Below are positions 1-8,110 of a stretch of DNA of 64,000 nt, in pieces. The notes under the pieces were generated by a model. It did no database searches, was not told the DNA's origin, and saw only the letters and a list, made by a program, of their open reading frames with translations. Source of the DNA: Anaerolineales bacterium (GTDB taxonomy: Bacteria > Chloroflexota > Anaerolineae > Anaerolineales > UBA11858); the NCBI GenBank assembly GCA_028278545.1, contig JANQED010000128.1:62001-126000 (forward strand), given 5' to 3'. The translations under genes were made by a program, and so were the position numbers. Position 1 is the stretch's first letter, and each line of letters opens with the position of its first letter.

Positions 1-2
1 TG

Positions 3-275
3 GTCGTGCCGACGCAGCTTTCCCCCTTTGAAAATGATCCCATCAGCGCATCCATTGGGCGCACGCGCAGAGTATTGGCCGTGGAAGAGGGCACCCTGAC
101 CCTGGGCTGGGGCGCAGAAATCCTGGCTCGCGCATCTGAAGAGATGGGGACTAATTTGCTCGTTTCTCGGCGGGTAGCGGCACGGGATTTGCCCATTCCC
201 GCCTCGGGTCCGCTGGAACAGGCGGTGCTTCCCGGCGTCGCCGATATTGTCGAGGCTGCCCGAAAGATGGTATAA
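3..275 (+). CDS. 2-oxoacid dehydrogenase E1 component, beta subunit (C-terminal part only)
   Basis: The frame is open from the window edge to a TAA at 273-275, so only the last 91 or so residues are present and the start lies upstream. The visible part is the transketolase C-terminal domain typical of E1 beta subunits of pyruvate or branched-chain 2-oxoacid dehydrogenases: a beta strand with VLAVEEGTLTLGWGAEI, a second strand, then the PIP-ASGPLEQAVLP region and a terminal helix. E1 decarboxylates a 2-oxoacid with thiamine diphosphate and acylates a lipoyl arm. The next gene, 100 bp downstream, encodes a lipoyl-domain protein, which fits a partner. The substrate cannot be read from this fragment. 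A 1-deoxyxylulose-5-phosphate synthase or plain transketolase tail is less likely given that neighbour. Confidence 0.8.
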   Translation, partial: VVPTQLSPFENDPISASIGRTRRVLAVEEGTLTLGWGAEILARASEEMGTNLLVSRRVAARDLPIPASGPLEQAVLPGVADIVEAARKMV

Positions 276-375
276 CATATGCGGCGGCTTGCTACGCTGA
301 ATATTCTGTTACTCGATTCCATTGTTGCTCCGGGAGTCGGAGGAGTCTTCATGAACGGACGATTACCTTGAAAGG

Positions 376-1509
376 GTGGGGCAGGCTGAATTGGGCACAC
401 ATAATTCCATAATCATCCCCCTGATCAACCCCAACGAACCCGAGGCCTTGCTGGCCGACTTGCATGTTGAAGATGGTCAGCGGGTTGCCGCGAACGAGTT
501 GATCTGTACGCTGGAAACGACCAAATCTACGGCTGAGGTGTTGGCCGAGGGCGAGGGCTTTATCGTTGGGCTGCGTTTCAATGTCGGTGATACGGTGCGG
601 GCCGGGGACATTCTGTGTTATCTGGCTGACTCGCCTGATGAGTTGCCCCAAGAAGCAGAATCAACAGCGTTGGATGCCGGCAACCAGGTTGAAGGTGAGA
701 CCGAGGCTCCCCCTGAAGGGCTGCGCATCACCCAACCAGCGCTGAATCTGGCCCGGGAGCTAGGCGTCCCATTGGATGCATTTCCGATAGGCCCCCTCGT
801 TACTGAGCAGATGGTCAGCGCGCGGGCGCGGGATCAGGAGGTCGCCTTCCAAGTCCCCAAGGGCGAGTTCGATCCCATGGCGATCATCATCTATGGCGGC
901 GGTGGACATGGCAAGGCGCTGCTGGACTTATTAAGGGCCTTGGGCACTTACCGCATCGTGGGATTCGTGGACGATGGTCTTGCGGCTGGCGAGCAGATCA
1001 TGGGGGCACCGGTCTTGGGCACCGGGGAGGTGCTGGGGGATTTGTTCGATCAAGGTGTGCGCTTGGCGGTCAACGCCGTGGGCGGCATTGGCGATGTGGC
1101 TGTGCGGGTGGAGGTCTTCCAACGCCTGGCGGAGAACGGCTTTAGCTGCCCGGCGGTGGCCCATCCAAGGGCCTATATAGAACCAGGCGCAACGTTAGCC
1201 CCGGGAGTGCAAGTATTCCCAAACGCTTATGTGGGCAGCGATGTCCGGGTTGGTTTTGGGAGTATTGTCAATACGGGGTCAATAATCTCGCACGATTGCA
1301 CCTTGGGCAACTATGTCAATATATCCCCTGGAGCCATCCTGGCAGGGGAAGTCGCCGTAGGAGATGGCGCTCTGGTGGGGATGGGGGTGACGGTCAATTT
1401 GCGAGTTGAGATCGGCGCTGGTGCCCGCGTGGGGAATGGCGCAACGGTGATATCTGATGTGCCCGCCAATGGAGTGGTGCGTGCCGGAACGATCTGGCCG
1501 GATAGATAA
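376..1509 (+). CDS. Hybrid E2-like protein: lipoyl domain, E3-binding-like segment and NeuD/PglD-type acyltransferase
   Basis: The protein has 377 residues in three parts. Residues ~10-85 form a lipoyl domain with the lipoylation site ETTKSTAEV (Lys50). Residues ~117-150 resemble a peripheral-subunit (E3/E1) binding domain (ITQPALNLARELGVPL). Residues ~169-377 are a NeuD/PglD sugar acyltransferase with the nucleotide-sugar-binding loop GGGGHGK (174-180), hexapeptide left-handed beta-helix repeats, and the catalytic-type His306 in IISHDC. The CAT-like catalytic domain of a true E2 is absent. It follows an E1 beta gene. By family knowledge NeuD/PglD enzymes N- or O-acetylate sugars from acetyl-CoA; direct transfer from an acyl-lipoyl arm is inference. 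The start is uncertain: GTG at 376 is used here, TTG at 391 is also possible, and the strongest ribosome site (about 339-345) points to ATG 351 in another frame. Confidence 0.85.
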   Translation: MGQAELGTHNSIIIPLINPNEPEALLADLHVEDGQRVAANELICTLETTKSTAEVLAEGEGFIVGLRFNVGDTVRAGDILCYLADSPDELPQEAESTALDAGNQVEGETEAPPEGLRITQPALNLARELGVPLDAFPIGPLVTEQMVSARARDQEVAFQVPKGEFDPMAIIIYGGGGHGKALLDLLRALGTYRIVGFVDDGLAAGEQIMGAPVLGTGEVLGDLFDQGVRLAVNAVGGIGDVAVRVEVFQRLAENGFSCPAVAHPRAYIEPGATLAPGVQVFPNAYVGSDVRVGFGSIVNTGSIISHDCTLGNYVNISPGAILAGEVAVGDGALVGMGVTVNLRVEIGAGARVGNGATVISDVPANGVVRAGTIWPDR

Positions 1510-1547
1510 GGGACCTCGGAAGCCAGGATTTGATCACTTTCTCCTGG

Positions 1548-1575
1548 TTTACGCTTGCCAATTCTTTGGTATAAT
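1548..1575 (+). promoter_or_regulatory. Extended -10 promoter for rpsO
   Basis: TTTACG at 1548-1553 and a perfect TATAAT at 1570-1575 are separated by 16 bp, and TGG directly precedes the -10, giving an extended -10 box. Transcription would start near 1582 and give an rpsO leader of about 95 nt, long enough for the S15 autoregulation known in other bacteria. I did not identify the S15-binding fold. Confidence 0.6.
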
Positions 1576-1677
1576 CTGCCCGCTGACTAGACCGGTCGGT
1601 GGCCAGAGAAAAATGGCTGCTGGCTTGGAGACCTGCTTTTAGTAGCAATAAAATGAATTAAGGAGATAGCAGACGTC

Positions 1678-1950
1678 ATGTCGCTAGAAAAAGAAGCTAA
1701 ACAAAACCTGATTACTGAGTATTCGCGTCACGATAATGACACGGGTTCCCCAGAGGTCCAGGTCGCGATCTTAACGGAGCGCATTCAACAACTTACGGAC
1801 CATCTGCGGACCCACAAACATGATGAATCTTCCCGACGAGGGTTGTTGAAAATGGTTGGGCGTCGGCGGCGACTGCTTAGATATCTTCGCCGTAAGGATT
1901 ACCAGCGCTTTGTTGCCCTATCGACCCAGTTAGGTATTCGTAAAGTCTAG
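1678..1950 (+). CDS. rpsO: 30S ribosomal protein S15
   Basis: The 90-residue protein matches the S15 family along its whole length. Family signatures include the GSPEVQVA turn, the [11 protein letters not shown] loop that contacts 16S rRNA, and the [12 protein letters not shown] helix. S15 is a primary binder of the central domain of 16S rRNA and helps form bridges to the 50S subunit. An AAGGAG site lies about 11 nt before the ATG. A terminator follows within 15 bp, and the next gene is pnp, the rpsO-pnp order common in bacteria. Length is normal for the family. Confidence 0.98.
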   Translation: MSLEKEAKQNLITEYSRHDNDTGSPEVQVAILTERIQQLTDHLRTHKHDESSRRGLLKMVGRRRRLLRYLRRKDYQRFVALSTQLGIRKV

Positions 1951-1963
1951 TGTGAAATATCGA

Positions 1964-1998
1964 AGTAGGTGGATCCGCAGGTCTCCATCTACTTTTTT
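1964..1998 (+). terminator. Intrinsic terminator after rpsO
   Basis: A 10-bp stem (1964-1973 with 1984-1993, one G-U pair) is followed by a T tract. It lies 14 bp after the rpsO stop and would attenuate read-through into pnp. Confidence 0.8.
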
Positions 1999-2104
1999 GG
2001 GCGTAATTTATCGTACTTTCGTCTGTCTATCCGATAACAGTGTTTTGTGGATGTGCTTCGCACATTGCTTGCGTGCACATTCAGTTTTTATGAGCCCGCC
2101 CTTA

Positions 2105-2165
2105 GGTTGGGAATTGGGAGATGGAGATAACTCAATTCGTTGTCTAAAACTCCCAATCCCTAACC
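2105..2165 (+). promoter_or_regulatory. Long stem-loop in the pnp leader
   Basis: Bases 2105-2120 pair with 2150-2165 over 15 bp, with one bulged base on each arm (A2112 and T2161). The stem ends about 15 nt before the pnp Shine-Dalgarno sequence at 2180-2185. A second, smaller perfect hairpin, ATGTGC-TTC-GCACAT, lies at 2051-2065. In Escherichia coli a comparable double-stranded pnp leader is cut by RNase III and then used by PNPase for autoregulation; the same role here is inference. Confidence 0.6.
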
Positions 2166-2189
2166 GGCGGGACAATGGTAGGAGGTACC

Positions 2190-4388
2190 ATGAAACCCGA
2201 AGTAAAACGTTATGAAGTATTGGTCGGCAGCAAGCCGCAGATTTTTGAGACCGGTCGATTGGCTGGTCAGGCTGGCGGTGCTGTGACTGTTGGATGCGGT
2301 GACGCCTTGGTTATGGGTGTTGCCACGATGAGTGCTGAGCCCCGTGAAGGGATCGATTTTCTACCCCTGACAGTGGATTACGAAGAGCGCATGTATGCTG
2401 GGGGCACGATCCCCGGCTCTTTTTTCCGTCGAGAGGGACGCCCCTCGGAGAATGCGATTCTGATTAACCGCCTTACAGACCGCCCCCTGCGGCCGCTCTT
2501 CCCCAAGGATTTACGTAATTCTGTGCAGGTGATCATGTACGCCTTTTCGGCGGACGACATCACCCCGCTGGATATCCTGGCTATCAATGCGGCTTCCGCG
2601 GCTGTGACCATTTCGGATATCCCTTGGGACGGACCGGTTGGCGCCGTGCGCATTGGGCTGATTGATGGTGAATTTGTGGTCAACCCCACCTACGATGAGA
2701 TGGGCGCGTCAGACCTGGATTTACGGCTGGCCGGAACCCGAGATGCGGTGCTTATGGTGGAGTGTGGCGCGAATGAGCTGTCCGAAACGCAGATTATCGA
2801 GGCGGTGGAATTCGGTCACCAGGCCATGCAGCCAATCATCGAGACCTTCGAGAAAATGGCTCAGGAAGTTGGCAAGCCCAAACGGGAATATCCCTCTTTC
2901 GTTCTCGATGAGCAGTTCAAGAAGGATGTATTTGCGCGTGTGGAAGCTCCCCTGAATGAGCTGTTCGATCAAACCCTCCCTAAAGCGGAAGCTAAGCAGG
3001 CCATGCTGGCGTTCAAAGCGGATGTTATTGCTGAGTTCGCTGGTGAGGACGAGGCGCTGCTCAGTGATGCTAAAGAGGCCTTTGATGCCGCTCATAAAGC
3101 CGTTGTGCGCTCTCGCATCTTGAATGAGGGCACCAGGCCTGATGGCCGCGACTTCACCACTGTGCGTCCGATCTGGTGCGATATCGACACCAGCTCGCGT
3201 GCTCATGGTACCGGTCTCTTCACACGTGGTGAAACCCAGGTGATGACCCTGGCTACTTTGGGAACGCCGCGTGACGCCCAAACGATGGACAACCTGACCC
3301 CGGTGGAAACCAAGCGCTATATCCACCACTACAATTTCCCACCCTTCTCCACCGGTGAAGCGCGCTTTTTGAGGGGCGCCTCAAGACGCGAGGTGGGTCA
3401 CGGGGCTCTGGCAGAACGGGCGCTGCTGCCGATGATCCCAGATGAGAAAACATTTCCGTACACCCTGCGTTTGGTGTCTGAAGTGTTGTCGTCCAACGGA
3501 TCCTCGTCAATGGCCTCGGTTTGTGGTTCCACACTGGCGCTCATGGATACTGGTGTGCCCATAAAAGCCCCCGTTTCGGGTGTGGCAATGGGCTTGGTAA
3601 AAGAGGGTGACCGTTACGCTATCCTGACCGACATCCAAGGTCTGGAAGATCACCTTGGCGATATGGATTTCAAGGTGGCCGGGACCGATAATGGCGTCAC
3701 TGCCTTGCAGATGGATATCAAGATCAAGGGTCTCACTGCCGAACTCATGGCTGAAGCCCTTGCGCAGGCTAAGGAAGCTCGCGCCCACATCTTGCGGCAG
3801 ATGTTGGAAACCATCGCTGAGCCGCGTCCGGAATTAAAGCCCCACGTCCCGCGCATTGTGACTGTTCAAATCCCTGAAGACAAGATCGGCGCGGTGATTG
3901 GCCCAGGCGGCAAGATCATCCGCGGTATTCAGGATGAGACGGGCGTTCAAATTGACATCGAAGAGGATGGCACCGTGTTCATCGCGTCCTCTGATGGCGA
4001 GGGAGCCCGCCTGGCCCGCGAGCAGATCGAACGGCTCACAGAAACCCCGGAAGTAGGCCGCATCTATACCGGGAAGGTCACCGGCATTCAGGATTTTGGT
4101 TGTTTTGTCGAGATCACCCCTGGTACAGATGGGCTAGTTCATATCTCTCAGCTTGACACACAGCGCGTACAAAGCGTTGAAGATGTGGTCAAAAAGGACG
4201 ATGAGATCACGGTTATGGTGACAGAAATCAACCAGCGCTCGGGAAAGATCCGCCTCTCACGGCGGGCCGTACTCGAAGGCTGGACTGTGGAAGAAGCGAT
4301 TGCCAGCGACCGCCCGGGAGGAGGGAAACGACGACCTTCGAAACGTCATTCCTCCAATCGGCGTGATCGCGGCCCAAGACGAGATTGA
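2190..4388 (+). CDS. pnp: Polyribonucleotide nucleotidyltransferase (PNPase)
   Basis: The 732-residue phosphorolytic 3'-5' exoribonuclease is complete. It has RNase PH domain 1 (FLPLTVDYEERMYAGG, FFRREGRPSE), an all-helical linker, RNase PH domain 2 with the catalytic-region Asp in ALQMDIKIKG, a KH domain (IGAVIGPGGKIIRGIQ) and an S1 domain (GKVTGIQDFGCFVEI). It ends in a short Arg/Lys-rich tail. The ATG at 2190 is chosen because AGGAGG at 2180-2185 precedes it; an in-frame ATG at 2175 lies before that site. PNPase trims mRNA and is a core of RNA-degrading complexes. It sits downstream of rpsO with its own structured leader. Confidence 0.97.
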   Translation: MKPEVKRYEVLVGSKPQIFETGRLAGQAGGAVTVGCGDALVMGVATMSAEPREGIDFLPLTVDYEERMYAGGTIPGSFFRREGRPSENAILINRLTDRPLRPLFPKDLRNSVQVIMYAFSADDITPLDILAINAASAAVTISDIPWDGPVGAVRIGLIDGEFVVNPTYDEMGASDLDLRLAGTRDAVLMVECGANELSETQIIEAVEFGHQAMQPIIETFEKMAQEVGKPKREYPSFVLDEQFKKDVFARVEAPLNELFDQTLPKAEAKQAMLAFKADVIAEFAGEDEALLSDAKEAFDAAHKAVVRSRILNEGTRPDGRDFTTVRPIWCDIDTSSRAHGTGLFTRGETQVMTLATLGTPRDAQTMDNLTPVETKRYIHHYNFPPFSTGEARFLRGASRREVGHGALAERALLPMIPDEKTFPYTLRLVSEVLSSNGSSSMASVCGSTLALMDTGVPIKAPVSGVAMGLVKEGDRYAILTDIQGLEDHLGDMDFKVAGTDNGVTALQMDIKIKGLTAELMAEALAQAKEARAHILRQMLETIAEPRPELKPHVPRIVTVQIPEDKIGAVIGPGGKIIRGIQDETGVQIDIEEDGTVFIASSDGEGARLAREQIERLTETPEVGRIYTGKVTGIQDFGCFVEITPGTDGLVHISQLDTQRVQSVEDVVKKDDEITVMVTEINQRSGKIRLSRRAVLEGWTVEEAIASDRPGGGKRRPSKRHSSNRRDRGPRRD

Positions 4389-4424
4389 TACTTCATCCAA
4401 AGGAAGGGGGATCGCTGTGAAGAG

Positions 4425-4455
4425 AACAGGCTGCGAGCGTCGCAGCCTGTTTTTG
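4425..4455 (+). terminator. Intrinsic terminator after pnp
   Basis: A perfect 12-bp stem (4425-4436 with 4440-4451, loop GCG) runs straight into a T tract, 37 bp after the pnp stop codon. Confidence 0.9.
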
Positions 4456-4497
4456 TACCGTGTTTCAGGCCGGTGACCTAGTGGATTGTCAGGTTTT

Positions 4498-4561
4498 AAG
4501 AAGTTCAACTTCTTTTAATTGCTTAAGGATGAAAGCAGATATGTAAAGAAGTTGAACTTCT
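4498..4561 (+). repeat. Two spaced copies of a GAAGTT-N-AACTTC palindrome
   Basis: AAGAAGTTcAACTTCTT spans 4498-4514 and AGAAGTTgAACTTCT spans 4547-4561. Both are perfect palindromes around one base, and their centres (4506 and 4554) are 48 bp apart. They lie in the 338-bp non-coding stretch between pnp and trxB, upstream of the trxB promoter candidate. Paired identical palindromes are typical of operator sites; I do not recognise the regulator. Confidence 0.55.
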
Positions 4562-4671
4562 AGATGAATTTACATGTATTAGCATTGCCGCGCACTAGGG
4601 AAGCTAGTGGTTGTTGTAACTTTTTGGTGATGGGTGCATCTAAATACTCGAAACAAGCCCAAATCGCTTGG

Positions 4672-4677
4672 TAAAAT
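4672..4677 (+). promoter_or_regulatory. Extended -10 box upstream of trxB
   Basis: TGG precedes TAAAAT at 4672-4677, about 50 bp before the trxB start. No good -35 box is seen at the expected distance, so this is a weak call. Confidence 0.35.
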
Positions 4678-4726
4678 ACTTGGGACTATTGTCGTCAGTA
4701 CCCATTGAAAACAGTTGAGGCTTGAA

Positions 4727-5659
4727 ATGTCTGAAAATAATGTACACAAAATGATCATCATTGGCTCAGGCCCTGCCGGGCTTGCCGCTGCATTGTATGC
4801 TTCCAGAGCCAATTTGGAACCGGTCGTGTTCACAGGTATGTTGCTGGGTGGACAGGTTGCCAATACGCATATTGTGGAGAATTATCCTGGGTTCCCAGAT
4901 GGCATCAGCGGCCCGGATTTGGTCGAAGCCTTTAAGAAGCAGGCTGAACGGTTTGGTACGCGCATTGAATTCGACAACGTCACGGCACTCGATCTCTCGG
5001 AACGCCCCTTCAAAGTCACCACCTATGGAGGCGATCACTACGCCGAAACCTTGATTATTACCACTGGCGCCAACCCGCGCAAATTGGAGATCCCTGGCGA
5101 GGAAGAGTTCACGGGTCGAGGAGTCTCTTATTGCGCGACCTGTGATGGTCATTTCTTCACCGACAAAGATGTTGTTGTCGTGGGTGGCGGGGATAGCGCC
5201 ATGGAAGAAGGGCTCTTCCTGACGCGCTATGCCAATTCTGTGACCGTGGTTCATCGCCGCGACGAACTGCGCGCCGGGAAGTTGATGCAGGAGCGGGCCT
5301 TCAACAACCCCAAGGTCGAGTTTATATGGGATACCGTGCTTACGGAAATCGAAGGAAATGGCGTTGTGCAGTCCGTTCGATTGCAGAACAAGAAGACGGG
5401 TGAAGAATCACGCTTCTCCACTGATGGGGCCTTCATCTTCATCGGCCATATCCCCAACACTGAACTCTACGAGGGGCAGCTCGAGATGGATGAGTTAGGT
5501 TATCTTGTCGTAGACAAGTATATGCAAACCAATGTTCCCGGAGTCTATGCTGCTGGAGAGGTGGCGGATTCACATTTTCGTCAGGTGATCACCTCAGCAG
5601 GGATGGGAGCGGCCGCAGCCATGCAGACGACCCATTTCCTTGAAGAACAATCTAGTTAA
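4727..5659 (+). CDS. trxB: Thioredoxin reductase (NADPH)
   Basis: The 310-residue flavoprotein disulfide reductase has an N-terminal FAD dinucleotide-binding motif ([14 protein letters not shown]), the redox-active CATC pair ([11 protein letters not shown]), an NADPH-binding motif (GGGDSAMEE) and the C-terminal FAD motif ([10 protein letters not shown]). It transfers electrons from NADPH through FAD to thioredoxin in the cytoplasm. Length is standard for low-molecular-weight TrxB. The ATG at 4727 is preferred over TTG 4715 because GAGG lies 6 nt before it. The gene stands alone between terminators. Some proteins annotated TrxB accept other donors or partners, so the electron donor is not proven by sequence alone. 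Confidence 0.95.
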   Translation: MSENNVHKMIIIGSGPAGLAAALYASRANLEPVVFTGMLLGGQVANTHIVENYPGFPDGISGPDLVEAFKKQAERFGTRIEFDNVTALDLSERPFKVTTYGGDHYAETLIITTGANPRKLEIPGEEEFTGRGVSYCATCDGHFFTDKDVVVVGGGDSAMEEGLFLTRYANSVTVVHRRDELRAGKLMQERAFNNPKVEFIWDTVLTEIEGNGVVQSVRLQNKKTGEESRFSTDGAFIFIGHIPNTELYEGQLEMDELGYLVVDKYMQTNVPGVYAAGEVADSHFRQVITSAGMGAAAAMQTTHFLEEQSS

Positions 5660-5665
5660 CGATTT

Positions 5666-5700
5666 CACCCCCTGGCATTTCAAAGCCGGGGGGTGTTTTT
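5666..5700 (+). terminator. Intrinsic terminator after trxB
   Basis: An 11-bp stem (5666-5676 with 5685-5695, one G-T pair) and an 8-nt loop are followed by TTTTT, a few bases after the trxB stop. Confidence 0.85.
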
Positions 5701-5780
5701 ATATCTGGAAAAATCTGGTAAGAATAGTAGAATTGCATCGTTGTCATAAATATTTATCTCTCAACCTGGAGGAGGATTGA

Positions 5781-6713
5781 ATGAGCAAAAAAGTCTCGAT
5801 TATTGGCGCCGGGATGACAGGATCGACAACAGCCCACTGGCTGGCGCAACGGGAAATAGCCGATCTTGTATTGGTAGATGTTGTCGAAGGGATGCCTGAG
5901 GGCAAGGCCCTGGATTTACTGGAGGCGATGCCAGTGATTGGCAAAGATGTCTCTATTACAGGTGCGGGAGGGGCTGGCTTCGAGGCTACGGCAGGCTCGG
6001 ACATCATCGTTATCACTGCGGGATTGCCTCGCAAACCGGGCATGAGCCGCGATGATCTGCTGGCGGCGAATTCAGAGATTGTTGGCAAAGTTGCTGAGGA
6101 GACCATTAAGCTCTCCCCAGATGCAATTTATATCGTGTTGACGAATCCATTAGATGTGATGACTTATCTTACCTGGAAGAAGACCGGACTGCCGCCGAAC
6201 CGCGTCATCGGGCAGGCTGGCATTCTCGATTCAGCCCGCATGCGGGCCTTCGTTGCCCTGGCATTGAATGTCAGCGTGGAGAATATCAATTGCTACGTGT
6301 TGGGCGGTCATGGGGATTCTATGGTACCCCTCACCCGGCATTCCAATGTGGCCGGTGTGCCTCTGCACAAAACCATGTCAGCAGAGCTTCTGGATGGGAT
6401 CGTCGAGCGCACCCGCAGCGGTGGAGGCGAGATCGTCAAACTGCTCAAGCAGGGGAGTGCCTATTATGCACCTTCTGCTGCCATCGCCCAGATGGTAGAG
6501 GCTATCCTGAAAGATAAGCAGCTCATCGTGCCGGCGGCGGTCTATATGCAGGGTGAATACGGGCTGAAAGACATCTATTTTGGCGCTCCGGCCCAGCTTG
6601 GGGCCAACGGCGTTGAAAAGATCATTGAATATGATTTGAATGATGAAGAAATGGCCGCACTCAAGCAATCTGCTGAAGGCGTGGCCGCCAACACCGCCAA
6701 GTTAGGGCTATAA
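5781..6713 (+). CDS. mdh: Malate dehydrogenase, LDH-like type
   Basis: The 310-residue NAD-dependent enzyme interconverts malate and oxaloacetate. It shows the N-terminal Rossmann motif (GAGMTGSTTAHWLA), the mobile substrate loop LPRKPGMSRDD with the Arg that favours malate over lactate, the NPLDVM segment, and the catalytic His in LGGHGDSMVPLTR. It belongs to the tetrameric LDH-like MDH group also found in Chloroflexus. A strong GGAGGAGG site precedes the ATG. Citrate synthase starts 27 bp after its stop, so the two form an operon that makes and consumes oxaloacetate. Confidence 0.95.
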   Translation: MSKKVSIIGAGMTGSTTAHWLAQREIADLVLVDVVEGMPEGKALDLLEAMPVIGKDVSITGAGGAGFEATAGSDIIVITAGLPRKPGMSRDDLLAANSEIVGKVAEETIKLSPDAIYIVLTNPLDVMTYLTWKKTGLPPNRVIGQAGILDSARMRAFVALALNVSVENINCYVLGGHGDSMVPLTRHSNVAGVPLHKTMSAELLDGIVERTRSGGGEIVKLLKQGSAYYAPSAAIAQMVEAILKDKQLIVPAAVYMQGEYGLKDIYFGAPAQLGANGVEKIIEYDLNDEEMAALKQSAEGVAANTAKLGL

Positions 6714-6740
6714 AAGGACAGATTGATAGAAAGGATCGAG

Positions 6741-8045
6741 ATGATACTCAAGGAGAAGATCGCTGCACAACTGCCAGAATGGCAGGAGCGGGTCGGTAAA
6801 CTGGTCAAAGAAAATGGGGATGTTGTTGTTGGTGAGGTGAATGTCAGCCAGATTTATGGAGGTATGCGCGGCGCCAAAGTGCTGGTGACCGATATCTCTT
6901 ACGTGGACCCCCAGGAGGGCATCCGTTTTCGTGGATACGCTATTCCCGAGCTCTTAGAACTACTCCCAAAAGCCCAGGGTTCTGATTTCCCGCTTTCAGG
7001 GGGTCTCTATTATTTGCTGCTGATTGGCGAGATTCCTACCTATGCAGAAGCTATGTCAGTCGAGGAGGAATGGAAAAGCCGTGGCGAAGTGCCGTCATAC
7101 GCTTTAGATGTGATCAGAGCGATGCCTGCTGATACGCACCCGATGACTCTGTTCTCGCAGGCCATTTTAGCGATGCAAAATGACTCTGTTTTCGCTAAGC
7201 GTTATCAGGTGGGTATGCAGAAAACGGAATATTGGGAAGCGATGTTAGAAGATGCTCTCAATCTCACGGCCAAGCTGCCCGCCATCGCAGCGTTTATTTA
7301 CCGGAAGAAGTTTGGTGACGGAGAGTTCGTTGCCCCTCGTGCAGACTTAGATTGGGCTGGTAACTTTGCGCATATGGTAGGCATCCCCACCCAGGCATAC
7401 CAAGACCTTACCCGCTTATATTTCTTCCTGCACTCCGATCACGAAAGCGGTAACGCCAGCGCCCACGCGACCCATTTAGTAGCCTCCGCCCTTTCAGACG
7501 TGTATTATGCTTGTTCTGCCGGCATCAACGCTTTGGCGGGGCCTCTACATGGTTTGGCAAACCAGATGAGTCTCAAATGGTTGCTGAGCGTTCGGGAGGA
7601 ATTCGGCGGTCTGCCATCCGAGGAACAATTCGATAAATACTGTTGGGACACGCTGAATGCTGGGCAGGTGATCCCTGGGTATGGCCATGCCGTTCTGCGC
7701 CAGCCTGACCCCCGTTACACCGCCCAATTCAAATTTGGTCAGCAGTTTATGCAAGATGATGAACTCTTCCAGTTGGTTGAGATGGCCTTTGAAGTGATCC
7801 CCAAGGTGCTTGGGGAAACGGGCAAAGTCAAGAATCCCTGGCCTAATGTGGACGCTGTCAGCGGAACGCTGCAATATCACTATGGTATACGCGAGTTCGA
7901 TTTCTATACCGTGCTCTTTGGCGTCAGCCGCATCCTTGGGGTGACGGCCAATGCCGTTTGGGCGCGAGCCCTGGGGCAGCCCCTCGAACGACCGAAGTCG
8001 CTTACCACGCGAATGCTTGAAGAGATTGTTTCGCAGAAAAGATAA
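6741..8045 (+). CDS. gltA: Citrate synthase, mitochondrial-like type
   Basis: The 434-residue enzyme condenses oxaloacetate with acetyl-CoA. It carries the citrate synthase signature GINALAGPLHGLANQ (active-site His), the HSDHESGNASAHATH segment with the oxaloacetate-binding His, and PGYGHAVLRQPDPRYTAQ with a second active-site His and an Arg. These blocks resemble mitochondrial citrate synthases more than the common bacterial GltA. The ATG at 6741 follows an AAAGGA site; TTG 6723 would add six residues. It is co-transcribed with mdh and ends at a strong terminator. A 2-methylcitrate synthase or Re-type role is unlikely on these motifs. Confidence 0.93.
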   Translation: MILKEKIAAQLPEWQERVGKLVKENGDVVVGEVNVSQIYGGMRGAKVLVTDISYVDPQEGIRFRGYAIPELLELLPKAQGSDFPLSGGLYYLLLIGEIPTYAEAMSVEEEWKSRGEVPSYALDVIRAMPADTHPMTLFSQAILAMQNDSVFAKRYQVGMQKTEYWEAMLEDALNLTAKLPAIAAFIYRKKFGDGEFVAPRADLDWAGNFAHMVGIPTQAYQDLTRLYFFLHSDHESGNASAHATHLVASALSDVYYACSAGINALAGPLHGLANQMSLKWLLSVREEFGGLPSEEQFDKYCWDTLNAGQVIPGYGHAVLRQPDPRYTAQFKFGQQFMQDDELFQLVEMAFEVIPKVLGETGKVKNPWPNVDAVSGTLQYHYGIREFDFYTVLFGVSRILGVTANAVWARALGQPLERPKSLTTRMLEEIVSQKR

Positions 8046-8059
8046 ACTGTCTCGAAATT

Positions 8060-8095
8060 AAAAACGGCGGGTGATGCGAACCACCCGCCGTTTTT
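8060..8095. terminator. Bidirectional terminator between gltA and the LysM gene
   Basis: A perfect 14-bp stem (8060-8073 with 8082-8095) begins with AAAAA and ends with TTTTT, so it can end transcription of both convergent genes. Confidence 0.9.
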
Positions 8096-8110
8096 GGTTC
8101 TTGACTTTGT

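Noticed and set aside
1952..2215. An 87-codon frame between rpsO and pnp
   Set aside because: It runs through the rpsO terminator and the pnp leader stem and resembles no protein.
2721..3329. A 202-codon open frame on the minus strand
   Set aside because: It lies fully opposite pnp, has no family features and no ribosome site. It follows from the codon use of pnp.
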